Shown: in pieces, positions 9,562 through 18,548 of the stretch
How the letters are laid out: each line of letters opens with the position of its first letter
How positions within the stretch are numbered: the first letter of the stretch is position 1
Assembly (NCBI GenBank): GCA_016887505.1
Contig: CP069393.1
Location: forward strand, 2,499,014-2,563,013
Source of the DNA: Clostridia bacterium
Lineage (GTDB): Bacteria > Bacillota > TC1 > UBA5767
DNA length: 64,000 nucleotides
Direction: 5' to 3'
Notes under the pieces: model-generated
Seen by the model: only the letters and a program-made list of their open reading frames with translations
Databases searched by the model: none
What the model was told of the DNA's origin: nothing
Position numbers and translations under genes: made by a program

Positions 9562-9822
9562 ATGAATCAAAATAGAACAGAACGTATTCGAGAAAATAAC
9601 GCTGAAACCATTACATGGATACTTGGCACAAAAGGTGAGGCAAAGGAAAAGATTAAAAGCTATATTATGGAGCATGGCATTAAAGCTTTTTTACTACACC
9701 ATAATCAACTTGAACTTGCCACAGAAGAACATGAGAAGATTGGTGTATTTAAACGAGTGATTAAAACCTTTGACGGAGATATCGAAACAATAAACTTTGG
9801 TGATATGGATGAGGGGTGTTAA
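9562..9822 (+). CDS. Small conserved ICE protein, paralogue of the 8592 gene
   Basis: 86 residues from ATG 9562, with AGGAGGG at 9549-9555; a TTG three bases upstream is an alternative start. It resembles the product at 8592 in length, in the GIxAF core, and in a C-terminal VFKRVIKTF helix. It has no membrane segment. The function is unknown. It ends 3 bases before the TTG start of the TOPRIM protein, so the group 8592-11215 behaves as one operon. Confidence 0.75.
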   Translation: MNQNRTERIRENNAETITWILGTKGEAKEKIKSYIMEHGIKAFLLHHNQLELATEEHEKIGVFKRVIKTFDGDIETINFGDMDEGC

Positions 9823-9825
9823 GAT

Positions 9826-10788
9826 TTGAAACGATTTACAGAAGCTGAAATAAATGAATCGAACAGTATCAATCTCATTGCATATGCTGAACAAATAGGA
9901 CTTAATCTCAAGAAGGTGGGTAATTCCTATAAAGTCAAAGATTATGGAGGTCTTTACATCGATGCAACCGGTGCTAAATGGAATTGGTTTTCTAAAGATG
10001 CAGGCGGTGGTCCTATTCAGTTTGTTATGGAAATGGAAGATAAGAACTGGGTAGATGCAGTTTATACACTTCTTGGTACAGAAAAAAGTGATTTTACACC
10101 AAGACCTAAACCGATTGATGATGAAAAAGGACCATTTGTATTGCCGGATAAAAATGATACCTACAAACATGTCATTGCCTATCTCATACAGTCAAGAGGT
10201 ATTGATAAGGAAGCTGTTTACGATTTTATCAGTCAGGACAAGCTATATGAAAATACTCATAGGAGCTGTGTCTTTGTAGGCTATGATGAAAAACATGAAG
10301 CCAAGTTCGCCAGTGTACGCAGTACCAATACGAGGGGGAATTCCTATCGGGGAGATGTAAAAAACTCTGATAAGGCATTTCCCTTTTCTTATGAGGGAAG
10401 CAGTACAACAGTATGTGTCTTTGAATCCCCCATTGATCTGATGAGTTATTTAACCTTGCTCCAATATCATGGAATTGAATCTTTTGAACATCATATGATT
10501 TCACTTGGAGGTGTAGCTGATCGAGCATTAGATTATTACTTAAAACTGCATCCAGAGATTAATAGAATTATGCTCTGCCTCGATAATGACGAAGCAGGGC
10601 ATTTTGCTTGCCAGCAGTTTAATGAGAAATATCATGAGAACTATAAGCTGCTAAGGCATAGTCCAACAGGTAAGGATTTTAATGAAGATCTAATAACCAT
10701 AAAAAGCAATCAACAGGAAAGTCGAGCAAGAGAGCTAGAAGCAAGTTATGAAACAGAGAGGGATATTGAAGAAGAAATGGAGCTTTGA
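9826..10788 (+). CDS. DUF3991/TOPRIM primase-like protein
   Basis: 320 residues; start TTG 9826, with GAGGGG upstream. The N-terminal domain (about 1-85) has YGGLYIDATGAKWNWF and DAGGGPIQFVME, a DUF3991-like fold that often precedes TOPRIM in plasmid and ICE primases. The TOPRIM part shows the acidic residue in FESPIDLMSYL (about 205) and the DxD of MLCLDNDEAGHFA (about 250). Such proteins are thought to act in element DNA replication or in priming transferred single strands. No CHC2 cysteine cluster is visible, so primase activity is inferred from the family and not from a full active-site set. Confidence 0.85.
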   Translation: MKRFTEAEINESNSINLIAYAEQIGLNLKKVGNSYKVKDYGGLYIDATGAKWNWFSKDAGGGPIQFVMEMEDKNWVDAVYTLLGTEKSDFTPRPKPIDDEKGPFVLPDKNDTYKHVIAYLIQSRGIDKEAVYDFISQDKLYENTHRSCVFVGYDEKHEAKFASVRSTNTRGNSYRGDVKNSDKAFPFSYEGSSTTVCVFESPIDLMSYLTLLQYHGIESFEHHMISLGGVADRALDYYLKLHPEINRIMLCLDNDEAGHFACQQFNEKYHENYKLLRHSPTGKDFNEDLITIKSNQQESRARELEASYETERDIEEEMEL

Positions 10789-10801
10789 AAGGAGGCAGCA
10801 A

Positions 10802-11215
10802 ATGTATTTTTTAAATGAAGATCATGCTTATAATTTTCAAAATATGATTTTAAAAGACCGAACCCATCCAAGTGATTTAGAGAGAATGTCACTTTTTTAT
10901 ATCATTGGAGGGAATGAAGATTTATTTACAAAGTTTCGACATATCTATGACTTTAAGAATCATGAAATTAATCCAGAAATTCTAACAAATGGTCAAGTGG
11001 ACTTGTGTTCTAGTAGTAAAGCCTTAGTTAGGCTTGCATATAATCTTTTTAACGGTTATGAAGATGAGTACACAACGCCAAGAGATTTGTTTTATAATCT
11101 GGATCGAAAGAATTATCTAGTCGCCAAAGGTGGAATCGATATGAGATTTAATGGAGATATTGAAAAACAAATTTCTGGAGAGTTGGATGAAGAGATGGAT
11201 ATTGAGTTCATATGA
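10802..11215 (+). CDS. DUF6075-like protein
   Basis: 137 residues from ATG 10802 with a strong AAAGGAGG at 10788-10795; a longer frame from 10748 exists but lies inside the previous gene and lacks a site. It has no membrane segment. The motifs IYDFKNHEINPEIL and VDLCSSSKALVRLAYNLFNGY match what I recall of DUF6075, a family of unknown function found in ICEs and prophages of Firmicutes. It is the last gene of the DNA-processing operon. The family assignment is from memory of these motifs and was not checked by a search. Confidence 0.75.
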   Translation: MYFLNEDHAYNFQNMILKDRTHPSDLERMSLFYIIGGNEDLFTKFRHIYDFKNHEINPEILTNGQVDLCSSSKALVRLAYNLFNGYEDEYTTPRDLFYNLDRKNYLVAKGGIDMRFNGDIEKQISGELDEEMDIEFI

Positions 11216-11320
11216 AATTAAAGAAGTTTACAATAGTTGATGAAATAATCTGATGTTTATGAGAAAATAGTATTAGCAGAATTAACCATAATAAAGGGGG
11301 CGATTGCAATAAAACTAGAT

Positions 11321-11977
11321 ATGAATCTAATCATGAAAAAATTAAAGTCTAAGCGACAGATTTTTCATTCAGAAGCTGATTTTCAGTTTGCTTTAGCTTG
11401 GGAAATACAGCGTGAGTATCCAGAAGTTGAGGTTCGTCTTGAATATGCTTATAAAATCGGTGATAAGCTTTATCATATTGATATATTGGTAATCAATGAG
11501 AATCAATACATTCCCATCGAGCTGAAGTATAAGACCTTGAAAAAGAGTGTCATATTTGAGTCAGAAGAAATTCATCTGAAAAATCATGGCGCTCAAGATC
11601 TTGGGAAATATGATTTGATTAAAGATGTAGTAAGAGTTGAAAATGTTCTTCAGGATCATGATAAGTTTGTAGATGGACATATCATTATGCTAACGAATGA
11701 TCCAAGTTACTGGAAGAAGGACAGTAAAGAAAACACCTGTTGTGCTGATTTTAGCATTGCTGATGGTAGGGTTGTAACTGGAAACATGAAATGGGCTGAA
11801 CATACAGGTGCAGGAACGATGAAAAATAGGGAAGAGACAATTATTATGAACGGAAGTTATAATCTTAACTGGTATGATTTTAGCAAGTTCGATGATAAAA
11901 GAAATGGTCAATTCAGATATTTATTGATTGATGTAGAGAGAAAAACCTTATTTTTCAATACCCCAAAGACCGAATAG
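11321..11977 (+). CDS. PD-(D/E)XK nuclease-like protein
   Basis: 218 residues from ATG 11321; the ribosome-like AAAGGGGG at 11293-11300 is far upstream, so an in-frame ATT or ATA start (11303/11309) is possible. The centre shows LEYAYKIGDKLYHIDILV and then IPIELKYKTLKK, which is the spacing expected for the E, D and E-x-K active-site residues of the PD-(D/E)XK fold. The rest is not recognised. It is separated from the preceding operon by about 105 bases and followed by hairpins, so it may be cargo and not a core ICE gene. A nuclease or restriction-related role is inference. Confidence 0.7.
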   Translation: MNLIMKKLKSKRQIFHSEADFQFALAWEIQREYPEVEVRLEYAYKIGDKLYHIDILVINENQYIPIELKYKTLKKSVIFESEEIHLKNHGAQDLGKYDLIKDVVRVENVLQDHDKFVDGHIIMLTNDPSYWKKDSKENTCCADFSIADGRVVTGNMKWAEHTGAGTMKNREETIIMNGSYNLNWYDFSKFDDKRNGQFRYLLIDVERKTLFFNTPKTE

Positions 11978-12074
11978 GAAAGCTCTGCTTTCATGAGGGC
12001 AAGCTTCCACAATGTATGACATTGTGCTTGATGGGAGCTTCCCATACCCTATAAATACTTGGGACTGTGTCCCA
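11978..12074. repeat. Three successive hairpins before the NACHT gene
   Basis: First, GAAAGC (11978-11983), loop TCT, GCTTTC. Second, CACAATG (12008-12014), loop TATGA, CATTGTG (12020-12026), inside a bulged outer stem GGG(C)AAGCT / AGCTTCCC. Third, TGGGAC (12060-12065), loop TGT, GTCCCA (12069-12074). None is followed by a clear T-run. They fill the junction between the nuclease-like gene and the NACHT gene. Confidence 0.7.
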
Positions 12075-12130
12075 AACCCTAAAATTAAAGAAATTAGTGT
12101 GTAAGTAATTTGAAAGGTGGAGATTATATC

Positions 12131-15100
12131 TTGATTAGAGCAGATTGGCATGATTTTAATAAGAAGAATAAAGATAGAACTAAGGCTTTTGAAGACATGT
12201 GTAGAGTTCTCTTTCTTCGGGATAGAAAAAAGACCGCATATGAATACGGTTATAACATAAATGAGGCGGGATTAGAGTTTCAGCCTGTTGAGGATAAAGA
12301 TGAAAAGAAATGGTATGGGGCACAGTGTAAATTCTTTATAGGTGAAAGTAATGACACGAAATATCGTCAGATTAGAAAGTCATTAATAAAAGCAGTTAAG
12401 TATTTTAAAGGAAAACTAGATGTTATTTATATTTACACAAATGCTGAATTAAGCCATGTTTGCACTGATGAGGAGATACTTTCAGAGTCTGATACGCCAA
12501 GAATAGATATAGCGCGTATTGCTAAAAATAATAACATAGAGATCAAATGGTTACAAGCTGATAATATACTAGACATGGTTAAAGAATCCAGTAATCTAGA
12601 TTTATATAAAATGTATTTTTCAGCTTCAAGAGAATGGGAGTTCATAAAAGATACTATTACAATTGATGATAATACCTTCTTGCAATCAAATGAATTTTTA
12701 AATTTAAGGTTTGCAAATGGAGGGTCTGTGGAAGACTTAATATTAAAGTTGACTAATGCTAAATTTGGATTAATATTAGGTGCAGCGGGAACTGGAAAAT
12801 CAGTGGCAATGAAGAAAGTGTACAAGGACTTTTCTGATAAATTTAATACATTCTATTTTGAAAAAACTAAGAAGGATGAATGTGTTTGCATTCCAGTATT
12901 TATAAGATTAAGAGAGTGTATAAATGGTAATATTGAAAATCTGATTAGAGCAAGATTGACTGATTATGATTTATCGTATAGAAATGAAACAAATAAGTAT
13001 TTTTATCTATTTGATGGTTTAGATGAAGTGCCGTTTTATGATGCTAGTAAGATACTCCAATCAATTAAGCAGCTATCAAAGCAAAATGAGGTAAAGGGGA
13101 TAGTAATTTCATCAAGATCAGACTCAAGTAATCTTTCGTATTTTCGACAAGAATTTTCATGGAACGAATATATTTTCGAAAAACTAAATTTTAAAGATAT
13201 AGAAAAGTACTTTGATTCAAAGAGTAATGATATAAAAAGGGAAAAATTGAATAATCTAGAAAATGGGAAACTGATAAGAGAAATAGATGATATATTCTCA
13301 GTTAATATCTTGTGGGAAAATATAGAAAATGTAGATTTTACAACTAGCAAAATAGAAATTATTGAATTGGCTATATTTTATTGGATAAGAACTTATTCAA
13401 AACTTATGGAACTTTCTTTGTTGCAACCTAAGCAAGAAAAAATATGTGAAATATGCCAAGAAATAGCTTTTCAAATGCAAAAGAACTTATCATATTCTGT
13501 TTCATTAGATGAAGTTCAAGAAATAATTAAGCAAAACTTTGGAGTGAAATCAGCTAGAGATACTAATATAATTGTTGAGGCTTTGGCAGATTTATTTTTT
13601 GAAGCAAGTTATTATGAAGGTGCAAAAACGAAGATGTCATTTAGACATAAGAGATTCCAAGAATTTTTTTTGTATCAAAAAATAGAAAAAGAGTATTATG
13701 ATAGACCCCAAATATTAAGAGACTTAAAACTTTTTTCTAATCGTGATTTTATGGTAAATATTTTCTTAAGAACAAGTCTTGGAAGAGCAGAAACGAATAG
13801 AAACATCTATAAGTGTTTAGCGTTAAGGCTCTTAGAAAGTTATTTGGGTTCATATTATGTCTCAAATGAATACAAGGATGATTTGATTGGACGAAATAGA
13901 TCGTATTTGTATTTAGAGCCACAGTATTCTCGTTCTGATTCTTTTATATATTTATTATCCACATATAAGGAACAAGAATTAGAATTTTTAGTAAGCAATG
14001 ATAATTTGAATATTGGTGATTCTATAACTAAAGATAATTTTCCTGATTTTGTAGAGGTATATCATCGAACTAACGGAGTAGATATAAGCTTTTTTGCAAA
14101 ACAAAAGTTTTCATTAGAAACGGTCAAAGTAAATCATAAAAATATTGGAAGACTTTGTTATTATCTATATAATATTAAAAATGAAAAGATAGATGATATT
14201 TATAAGAAGTTATTCAGTGAATCTAAGTTAAATGATAATAATGTAAAACATATGGATTTTGTTGCAAACGATTATAAACTAGAACATTCCTTTATTAGAA
14301 CGGCTTTGGAATTTGAGTTGAAATATTTGTCTGAGTTAATTGAGACTATGGATATATTCATGTTGGAAGCATTGTCGTATAACTTAGTAGAACATCAATA
14401 TATTAATATCTTGTTTGAAAAAACAGAGGAAGCTATTGAATTTAGAGAAAAATTTATCAGTAGAATTGAGGATAAGGATGAAAAGTATTACACTAATACA
14501 TTAGCAATATACACTTTCCTAAGTGAAGAAGTTAAATATCGTGACAAACTGAAGGAAGCATTTAACGAGGCGAATCAAAGGAATTACCCAGCATGGTCAA
14601 GACACATTGAACTACATATACTTTTAGCAATTATACAAAAAGATGACTTTAGATACGAATTAAGCGAATTCGAGTTAGGGGTTGAGATTGCTAGAATCGC
14701 TTATAATAACTATCATGATACGAGTAAAATATTAATTGAGTGGTTGGAAGCAATTAAGCCATATAACTTTATCTATAATGGATGGTTAAGGTATTATCAT
14801 TCTAATATGTTAGGGATTTTTATATCAAAGATTAGATTTGATTCTTTGCAGGTGAAAAAATTTCTGAGAGAACTCTTGAATTACGAGAGTGTTATATATA
14901 TACAAACAGTGTTATTTACAATATATAAATTTAATAAGAGCCTATTTGAAAAAGTTGCAAGTAAAGGCTTATTAGATAAGATTCTAAAAGATACTTTAAG
15001 AGACAATATAGATGAATATGATAGTCAGAGCGAATCCATATTTCAATTAGCAGTTATGTATGATAATGTGGATATTGATAAGAAATATGAATTGTTGATT

Positions 15101-16192
15101 TATGGTATAGACAATAGTATGGTACGTCCAAATTACAGAGCAGAGCAATTAGTGAGTAGAGCGTTACCAGAGTGTTTGTATCTAGCTCATCAAAGTTTTT
15201 GGTATGATTCCGGTACAATGGAGAAGAAATGTCATCGATTATATAACATTTTAGAAACGATAAATAAGACCACAGACAATGCCGGTTCAATGGAATATCT
15301 TAAATGGGTTATAGAAAAAAGTAATATTGAGAGTGAATTTTTGCAACGATATCTATATAATGTATCTGCTTATTCTCCCTATAGTGATGGAGAAGTATTT
15401 GAGTATGATATGGATTGTATTAACATTGAGAATATAGAAGAGTTTTATGCTTGTAGGGTTAATGATGCTCCCTATGAATCTATTCAATTTTGGCGTGATT
15501 TAGTAGAAATAGAATACAGCTTAGATAGAAAGCTGCCTAAGTTATATGATACTTTTAGCAAAATGAATTATCCATCATACTTTGGTAATGAGTTTGTGCA
15601 ATATTGTCATTTTCCTACCGCTGTTCTTTATGAAAAAGAAGAAACAAGAGAAGCAATAGTTCAGTACATCATTAATCAAGGTGGGACACATGGATTGTAT
15701 AATATGATACGTGTATTTTTTATAATTGGAGAAATGAACGAAGGAATACATTATCTAGAGCATTTAATTAAATTTAGTGACTTATTGATTAGTAGTTCGA
15801 ATTTTGTCTATGAGAAAGAGGATAATATTATTGAAGCTATTCGTGGTGAGTGGGATGTTGATGAGTCCCAAAACGAAGCAATATCTAATTTGAATCAGAA
15901 TATTAAGATAAGTTGGAATGATTATGATGAAAGAGAAGCATTTCAAGAAGATTGGGCTACATGTCATCCAGATAAATCAGCCTATAGATACGATTACAAA
16001 TTATTTGTTGATGGGAATATAAGGAGGCGTTTTAGTTTAGTGTGGGTGGATGGTTTTAGAGCGGTATTACCAATACCCAAATTGGGTACTAATATTGTTA
16101 AAAGAGAGGATTACTTGATAAGTAAAATATTCAATCGTAACTTAGAGGAATTAAATTCCTACATGAGAAGATCTGGTTTGATTGTTCAATAA
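12131..16192 (+). CDS. Nuclease-like / NACHT STAND ATPase fusion, candidate defence protein
   Basis: 1353 residues from TTG 12131, with AGGTGGAG at 12115-12122; an earlier TTG at 12110 would place the ribosome site inside the gene. The N-terminal 180 residues look like a restriction-endonuclease fold, with GLEFQPVEDKDEKKWYGAQC (about 47-66) giving an E...Q-x-K-like core. A NACHT ATPase follows: GAAGTGKSVAMKK (about 217), YLFDGLDEV (about 291) and a VISSRSD sensor (about 330). The remaining roughly 900 residues are helical and unrecognised, as expected for a sensor/repeat region. Bacterial NACHT proteins with nuclease ends are known anti-phage STAND systems; defence is inferred here. It is a stand-alone gene bounded by hairpins and a terminator, inserted between core ICE modules. 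Confidence 0.82.
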   Translation: MIRADWHDFNKKNKDRTKAFEDMCRVLFLRDRKKTAYEYGYNINEAGLEFQPVEDKDEKKWYGAQCKFFIGESNDTKYRQIRKSLIKAVKYFKGKLDVIYIYTNAELSHVCTDEEILSESDTPRIDIARIAKNNNIEIKWLQADNILDMVKESSNLDLYKMYFSASREWEFIKDTITIDDNTFLQSNEFLNLRFANGGSVEDLILKLTNAKFGLILGAAGTGKSVAMKKVYKDFSDKFNTFYFEKTKKDECVCIPVFIRLRECINGNIENLIRARLTDYDLSYRNETNKYFYLFDGLDEVPFYDASKILQSIKQLSKQNEVKGIVISSRSDSSNLSYFRQEFSWNEYIFEKLNFKDIEKYFDSKSNDIKREKLNNLENGKLIREIDDIFSVNILWENIENVDFTTSKIEIIELAIFYWIRTYSKLMELSLLQPKQEKICEICQEIAFQMQKNLSYSVSLDEVQEIIKQNFGVKSARDTNIIVEALADLFFEASYYEGAKTKMSFRHKRFQEFFLYQKIEKEYYDRPQILRDLKLFSNRDFMVNIFLRTSLGRAETNRNIYKCLALRLLESYLGSYYVSNEYKDDLIGRNRSYLYLEPQYSRSDSFIYLLSTYKEQELEFLVSNDNLNIGDSITKDNFPDFVEVYHRTNGVDISFFAKQKFSLETVKVNHKNIGRLCYYLYNIKNEKIDDIYKKLFSESKLNDNNVKHMDFVANDYKLEHSFIRTALEFELKYLSELIETMDIFMLEALSYNLVEHQYINILFEKTEEAIEFREKFISRIEDKDEKYYTNTLAIYTFLSEEVKYRDKLKEAFNEANQRNYPAWSRHIELHILLAIIQKDDFRYELSEFELGVEIARIAYNNYHDTSKILIEWLEAIKPYNFIYNGWLRYYHSNMLGIFISKIRFDSLQVKKFLRELLNYESVIYIQTVLFTIYKFNKSLFEKVASKGLLDKILKDTLRDNIDEYDSQSESIFQLAVMYDNVDIDKKYELLIYGIDNSMVRPNYRAEQLVSRALPECLYLAHQSFWYDSGTMEKKCHRLYNILETINKTTDNAGSMEYLKWVIEKSNIESEFLQRYLYNVSAYSPYSDGEVFEYDMDCINIENIEEFYACRVNDAPYESIQFWRDLVEIEYSLDRKLPKLYDTFSKMNYPSYFGNEFVQYCHFPTAVLYEKEETREAIVQYIINQGGTHGLYNMIRVFFIIGEMNEGIHYLEHLIKFSDLLISSSNFVYEKEDNIIEAIRGEWDVDESQNEAISNLNQNIKISWNDYDEREAFQEDWATCHPDKSAYRYDYKLFVDGNIRRRFSLVWVDGFRAVLPIPKLGTNIVKREDYLISKIFNRNLEELNSYMRRSGLIVQ

Positions 16193-16370
16193 TTAGTGGG
16201 AGTAATCTTGTTATAATCTGATGAAATTTTAAGTTTACCAATAAATCATAAATTAGACGAAGAGATTTAGTACTTTTATTGGAACACACCGCGATAAAAT
16301 AAAGTTTAGAAGTGCTATAAGTTACTGTTAATTCTGAAATTAGAATAAATGCAATTGTACGAAATCGAAG

Positions 16371-16403
16371 CTCAAGGTATTTAATTATACTTTGAGTTTT
16401 TTT
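16371..16403 (+). terminator. Intrinsic terminator after the NACHT gene
   Basis: CTCAAGGTAT (16371-16380), loop TTAATT, ATACTTTGAG (16387-16396), then seven T. The 10-bp stem has a single G-T pair. It isolates the cargo gene from the mobilisation operon. In the rest of 16193-16432 I see no gene. Confidence 0.85.
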
Positions 16404-16432
16404 ATTGGATTTTAATGGGAAGAGGTGATGTT

Positions 16433-16741
16433 TTGAATAAAACAAGGCGAATCAATATAAGAGTTACAGAAAAAGAATATCAAAAGATTGTAGGTAAAGC
16501 GAAAAAAGCAAATCTTAGCATAAGCAGATACGTCTCCCTATCCGCACTGGACAAGGAGATTATTTTTTTTGATGACATTAAAGAAATGAATCATCAATTA
16601 TCCAAAATCGGCAACAACTTAAACCAGTTAACCGTATTAGCCCATCAAGGAAAAATCAAGGAGGTTAATCTAACGAAGACCAGAGAAGCATTCACCGGTC
16701 TGTGGGATGAGTTATGCAAATTAGTGAAAGGGAAGAGGTGA
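16433..16741 (+). CDS. mobC: MobC-like relaxosome accessory protein
   Basis: 102 residues from TTG 16433, with GAGGTGAT at 16422-16429; ATG 16415 is in frame but leaves the ribosome site inside the gene. The N-terminus RRINIRVTEKEYQKI is a ribbon-helix-helix-like DNA-binding segment. The later MNHQLSKIGNNLNQL is the classic MobC/relaxosome motif. MobC proteins bind oriT and help the relaxase open the strand. The relaxase lies two genes downstream, which supports the assignment. The oriT itself is probably near 16193-16432, but no specific nick site could be recognised. Confidence 0.85.
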   Translation: MNKTRRINIRVTEKEYQKIVGKAKKANLSISRYVSLSALDKEIIFFDDIKEMNHQLSKIGNNLNQLTVLAHQGKIKEVNLTKTREAFTGLWDELCKLVKGKR

Positions 16742-16747
16742 TGACAA

Positions 16748-17104
16748 ATGAAATATCATATTTATCGTTATGGAAATGGTTGTGAGTGGAAAGACAATCT
16801 CCAGGAAGCAGCCAATTATTTTAATCAATTACCGGCAGATGGAAAGTATACAACCATAGGCATTACTGAGGGTTCTTATGCAGTGGATGTTGTAATTAAG
16901 GGACAATATGCTGAAGGTCAAGATTTTCTAATATCACAAGACATCAGGCAATCAAAACTTTTTGAAGAGAATCCTGAAAAGATAATTGGCGCACTATCTG
17001 ATCTATATGAGGCTGTAGGTGTTAAATCTGAATTCAGTCAGAAGATGCTTGAGGATTTAAAGGATTTAGCCAATGAACTAGATCATGAATTAGATGAGAT
17101 GTAG
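16748..17104 (+). CDS. Conserved hypothetical protein between mobC and relaxase
   Basis: 118 residues from ATG 16748, starting 6 bases after mobC; the relaxase ORF starts on its last base. It is soluble and acidic toward the C-terminus (DLANELDHELDEM). It begins MKYHIYRYGNGCEWKDN, and a YTTIGITEGSYAVDVV strand-rich segment follows. I do not recognise the family. Its tight coupling to the relaxase suggests a relaxosome or regulatory accessory, but nothing in the sequence proves it. Confidence 0.75.
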   Translation: MKYHIYRYGNGCEWKDNLQEAANYFNQLPADGKYTTIGITEGSYAVDVVIKGQYAEGQDFLISQDIRQSKLFEENPEKIIGALSDLYEAVGVKSEFSQKMLEDLKDLANELDHELDEM

Positions 17105-17109
17105 TGATT

Positions 17110-18066
17110 ATGGCTGTTATTGAATTTATTAACGGGAAAAACAACACCTTATCAGCGCTTAACAGAGTCTTAAAATATATTATTAATCCCGCGAAAACAG
17201 ATGAAAATCTTAAAGGTGGTCACAATTGTGAAGTAAATACGGCTTATAACGAGTTTTTCATGACGAAGTCGGAATACAGTAAATTAAAGGGTAGACAATA
17301 CATTCATTTCACTCAGAGCTTTGCTCCTTATGATAAGGTGACACCGGAAATCGTCAAACAAATTGCGGATGAGCTGGTTCAAATGGAAACCTTTAAAGGT
17401 TTTCAAGTTGCTTATGCAGTCCATACAGATAGAGATCATCTTCACACCCATTTTATTGTAAACACTGTTAATAAAAAGACAGGACATAAGTGGAAACAAA
17501 GTGCAGAGCAGCTTCAAATGATGAAAGATTATTCTGATGAAATTTGCAAAAAATACGGATTGATTATTACCCAGGGTAAATCAGGCAGTCATGTGAATCG
17601 GGGTGAATACCGTTCTAAAGAAAAAGGTCATAGTTGGAAATATGAACTCTTTTTAGCAGTGAAAAAAATGAAATGGATTGCTAGAAGCAAAGAAGAGTTC
17701 ATAGCCAATATGAAGGCATTAGGCTATCAAGTGGATTGGAGTGATACTAGAAAATATATTACTTTTACAAATGGGGAGGGCAAAAAATGCAGAAACAGAA
17801 AACTCTATCCACCAGAGCATTTTACCAAGGAAGCACTGTTAAAAGCTTTTGAATTAAACAGTCAAAGGATGGATGCTAAGCTTTCTCAAAGTAAAATGGA
17901 AATGCTTTTATCGGCAGTACAACTTGTCAAAATGGATGATCCATTAGATACCGGTAAGAATTATCCATTATCAATACTGGAAGGAGAAGCATTAAAAGAA
18001 AAAATTGAAGAATCAAAGAAAGGCAAAGGGCTCAACTGGGACAAAGAAAATGAAAACAGTATGTAA
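17110..18066 (+). CDS. Relaxase / mobilisation nuclease
   Basis: 318 residues from ATG 17110 (GTG 17104 is in frame, but family members start MAxIEFINGKN). The relaxase metal motif is clear: HTDRDHLHTHFIVN (about residues 105-118), the 3-His signature of the MobA/MobL and VirD2-like relaxase family. The upstream GRQYIHFTQSFAP segment precedes it as usual. The catalytic Tyr is probably one near the N-terminus, such as that in LKYIINPAKT. The enzyme nicks oriT and pilots the strand to the coupling ATPase. It is short compared with full relaxases (often 400-600 residues), because a C-terminal helicase or primase part is absent. Confidence 0.9.
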   Translation: MAVIEFINGKNNTLSALNRVLKYIINPAKTDENLKGGHNCEVNTAYNEFFMTKSEYSKLKGRQYIHFTQSFAPYDKVTPEIVKQIADELVQMETFKGFQVAYAVHTDRDHLHTHFIVNTVNKKTGHKWKQSAEQLQMMKDYSDEICKKYGLIITQGKSGSHVNRGEYRSKEKGHSWKYELFLAVKKMKWIARSKEEFIANMKALGYQVDWSDTRKYITFTNGEGKKCRNRKLYPPEHFTKEALLKAFELNSQRMDAKLSQSKMEMLLSAVQLVKMDDPLDTGKNYPLSILEGEALKEKIEESKKGKGLNWDKENENSM

Positions 18067-18085
18067 AAGAAAGGTGGACGATTGA

Positions 18086-18535
18086 ATGACAAAATTAATA
18101 GAACTCTATAATCAACTAAAACCATTGAAAGCAGATGGATTAATAGAGGGCTATCGTAAAATTTTAGAACATGATGGACATGTTCTAGCTATGGGTAAAA
18201 TGCAGGAAGGCTTCGAGTTTGTGACTTGGCGATATACCTATGATGGTAACTCCGTTACATTGGGGCATTATTTTACAAGTCTTGAAGCTGCAAAAGAAGA
18301 TTTTGCTAAACGATCAGGACTCATTAATGCTGATCGGATGTTTGGTGAAACAGATTTAAAATTAATCCATTCAAGCCTAGTGAACTATGTGGGGCTTAAT
18401 GGCAATTTGAATTATAAGGATGAAAAAGCCATCGGTTCGATTCTTGAAAAAATTGAATTGCTTGTGCCAGAGATTCTACGCCATGAGAAGCTAGAAGATC
18501 TTGAAATGGTTGCTGATGACGGGATAGAACTGTGA
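18086..18535 (+). CDS. Conserved hypothetical protein between relaxase and VirD4
   Basis: 149 residues from ATG 18086 with AAAGGTGG upstream. It is soluble, with an N-terminal mixed region (EGFEFVTWRYTYDGNSVTLG) and a helical C-terminus. The family is not recognised. It lies between the relaxase and the coupling protein, both within about 20 bases, so it belongs to the transfer operon; no function can be assigned from sequence. Confidence 0.7.
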   Translation: MTKLIELYNQLKPLKADGLIEGYRKILEHDGHVLAMGKMQEGFEFVTWRYTYDGNSVTLGHYFTSLEAAKEDFAKRSGLINADRMFGETDLKLIHSSLVNYVGLNGNLNYKDEKAIGSILEKIELLVPEILRHEKLEDLEMVADDGIEL

Positions 18536-18548
18536 GGTGATGTGAAAG

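Noticed and set aside
10748..10801. N-terminal extension of the DUF6075-like gene
   Set aside because: It overlaps the previous gene and has no ribosome site, whereas ATG 10802 has a perfect AAAGGAGG.
12110..12130. Longer start of the NACHT protein at TTG 12110
   Set aside because: The good ribosome site AGGTGGAG lies inside this extension and is well placed for TTG 12131.
16193..16370. Possible oriT in the gap before mobC
   Set aside because: Position is right for an oriT and there are weak inverted repeats (CCAATAAA with TTTATTGG), but no recognisable nick-site consensus, so I do not call it.
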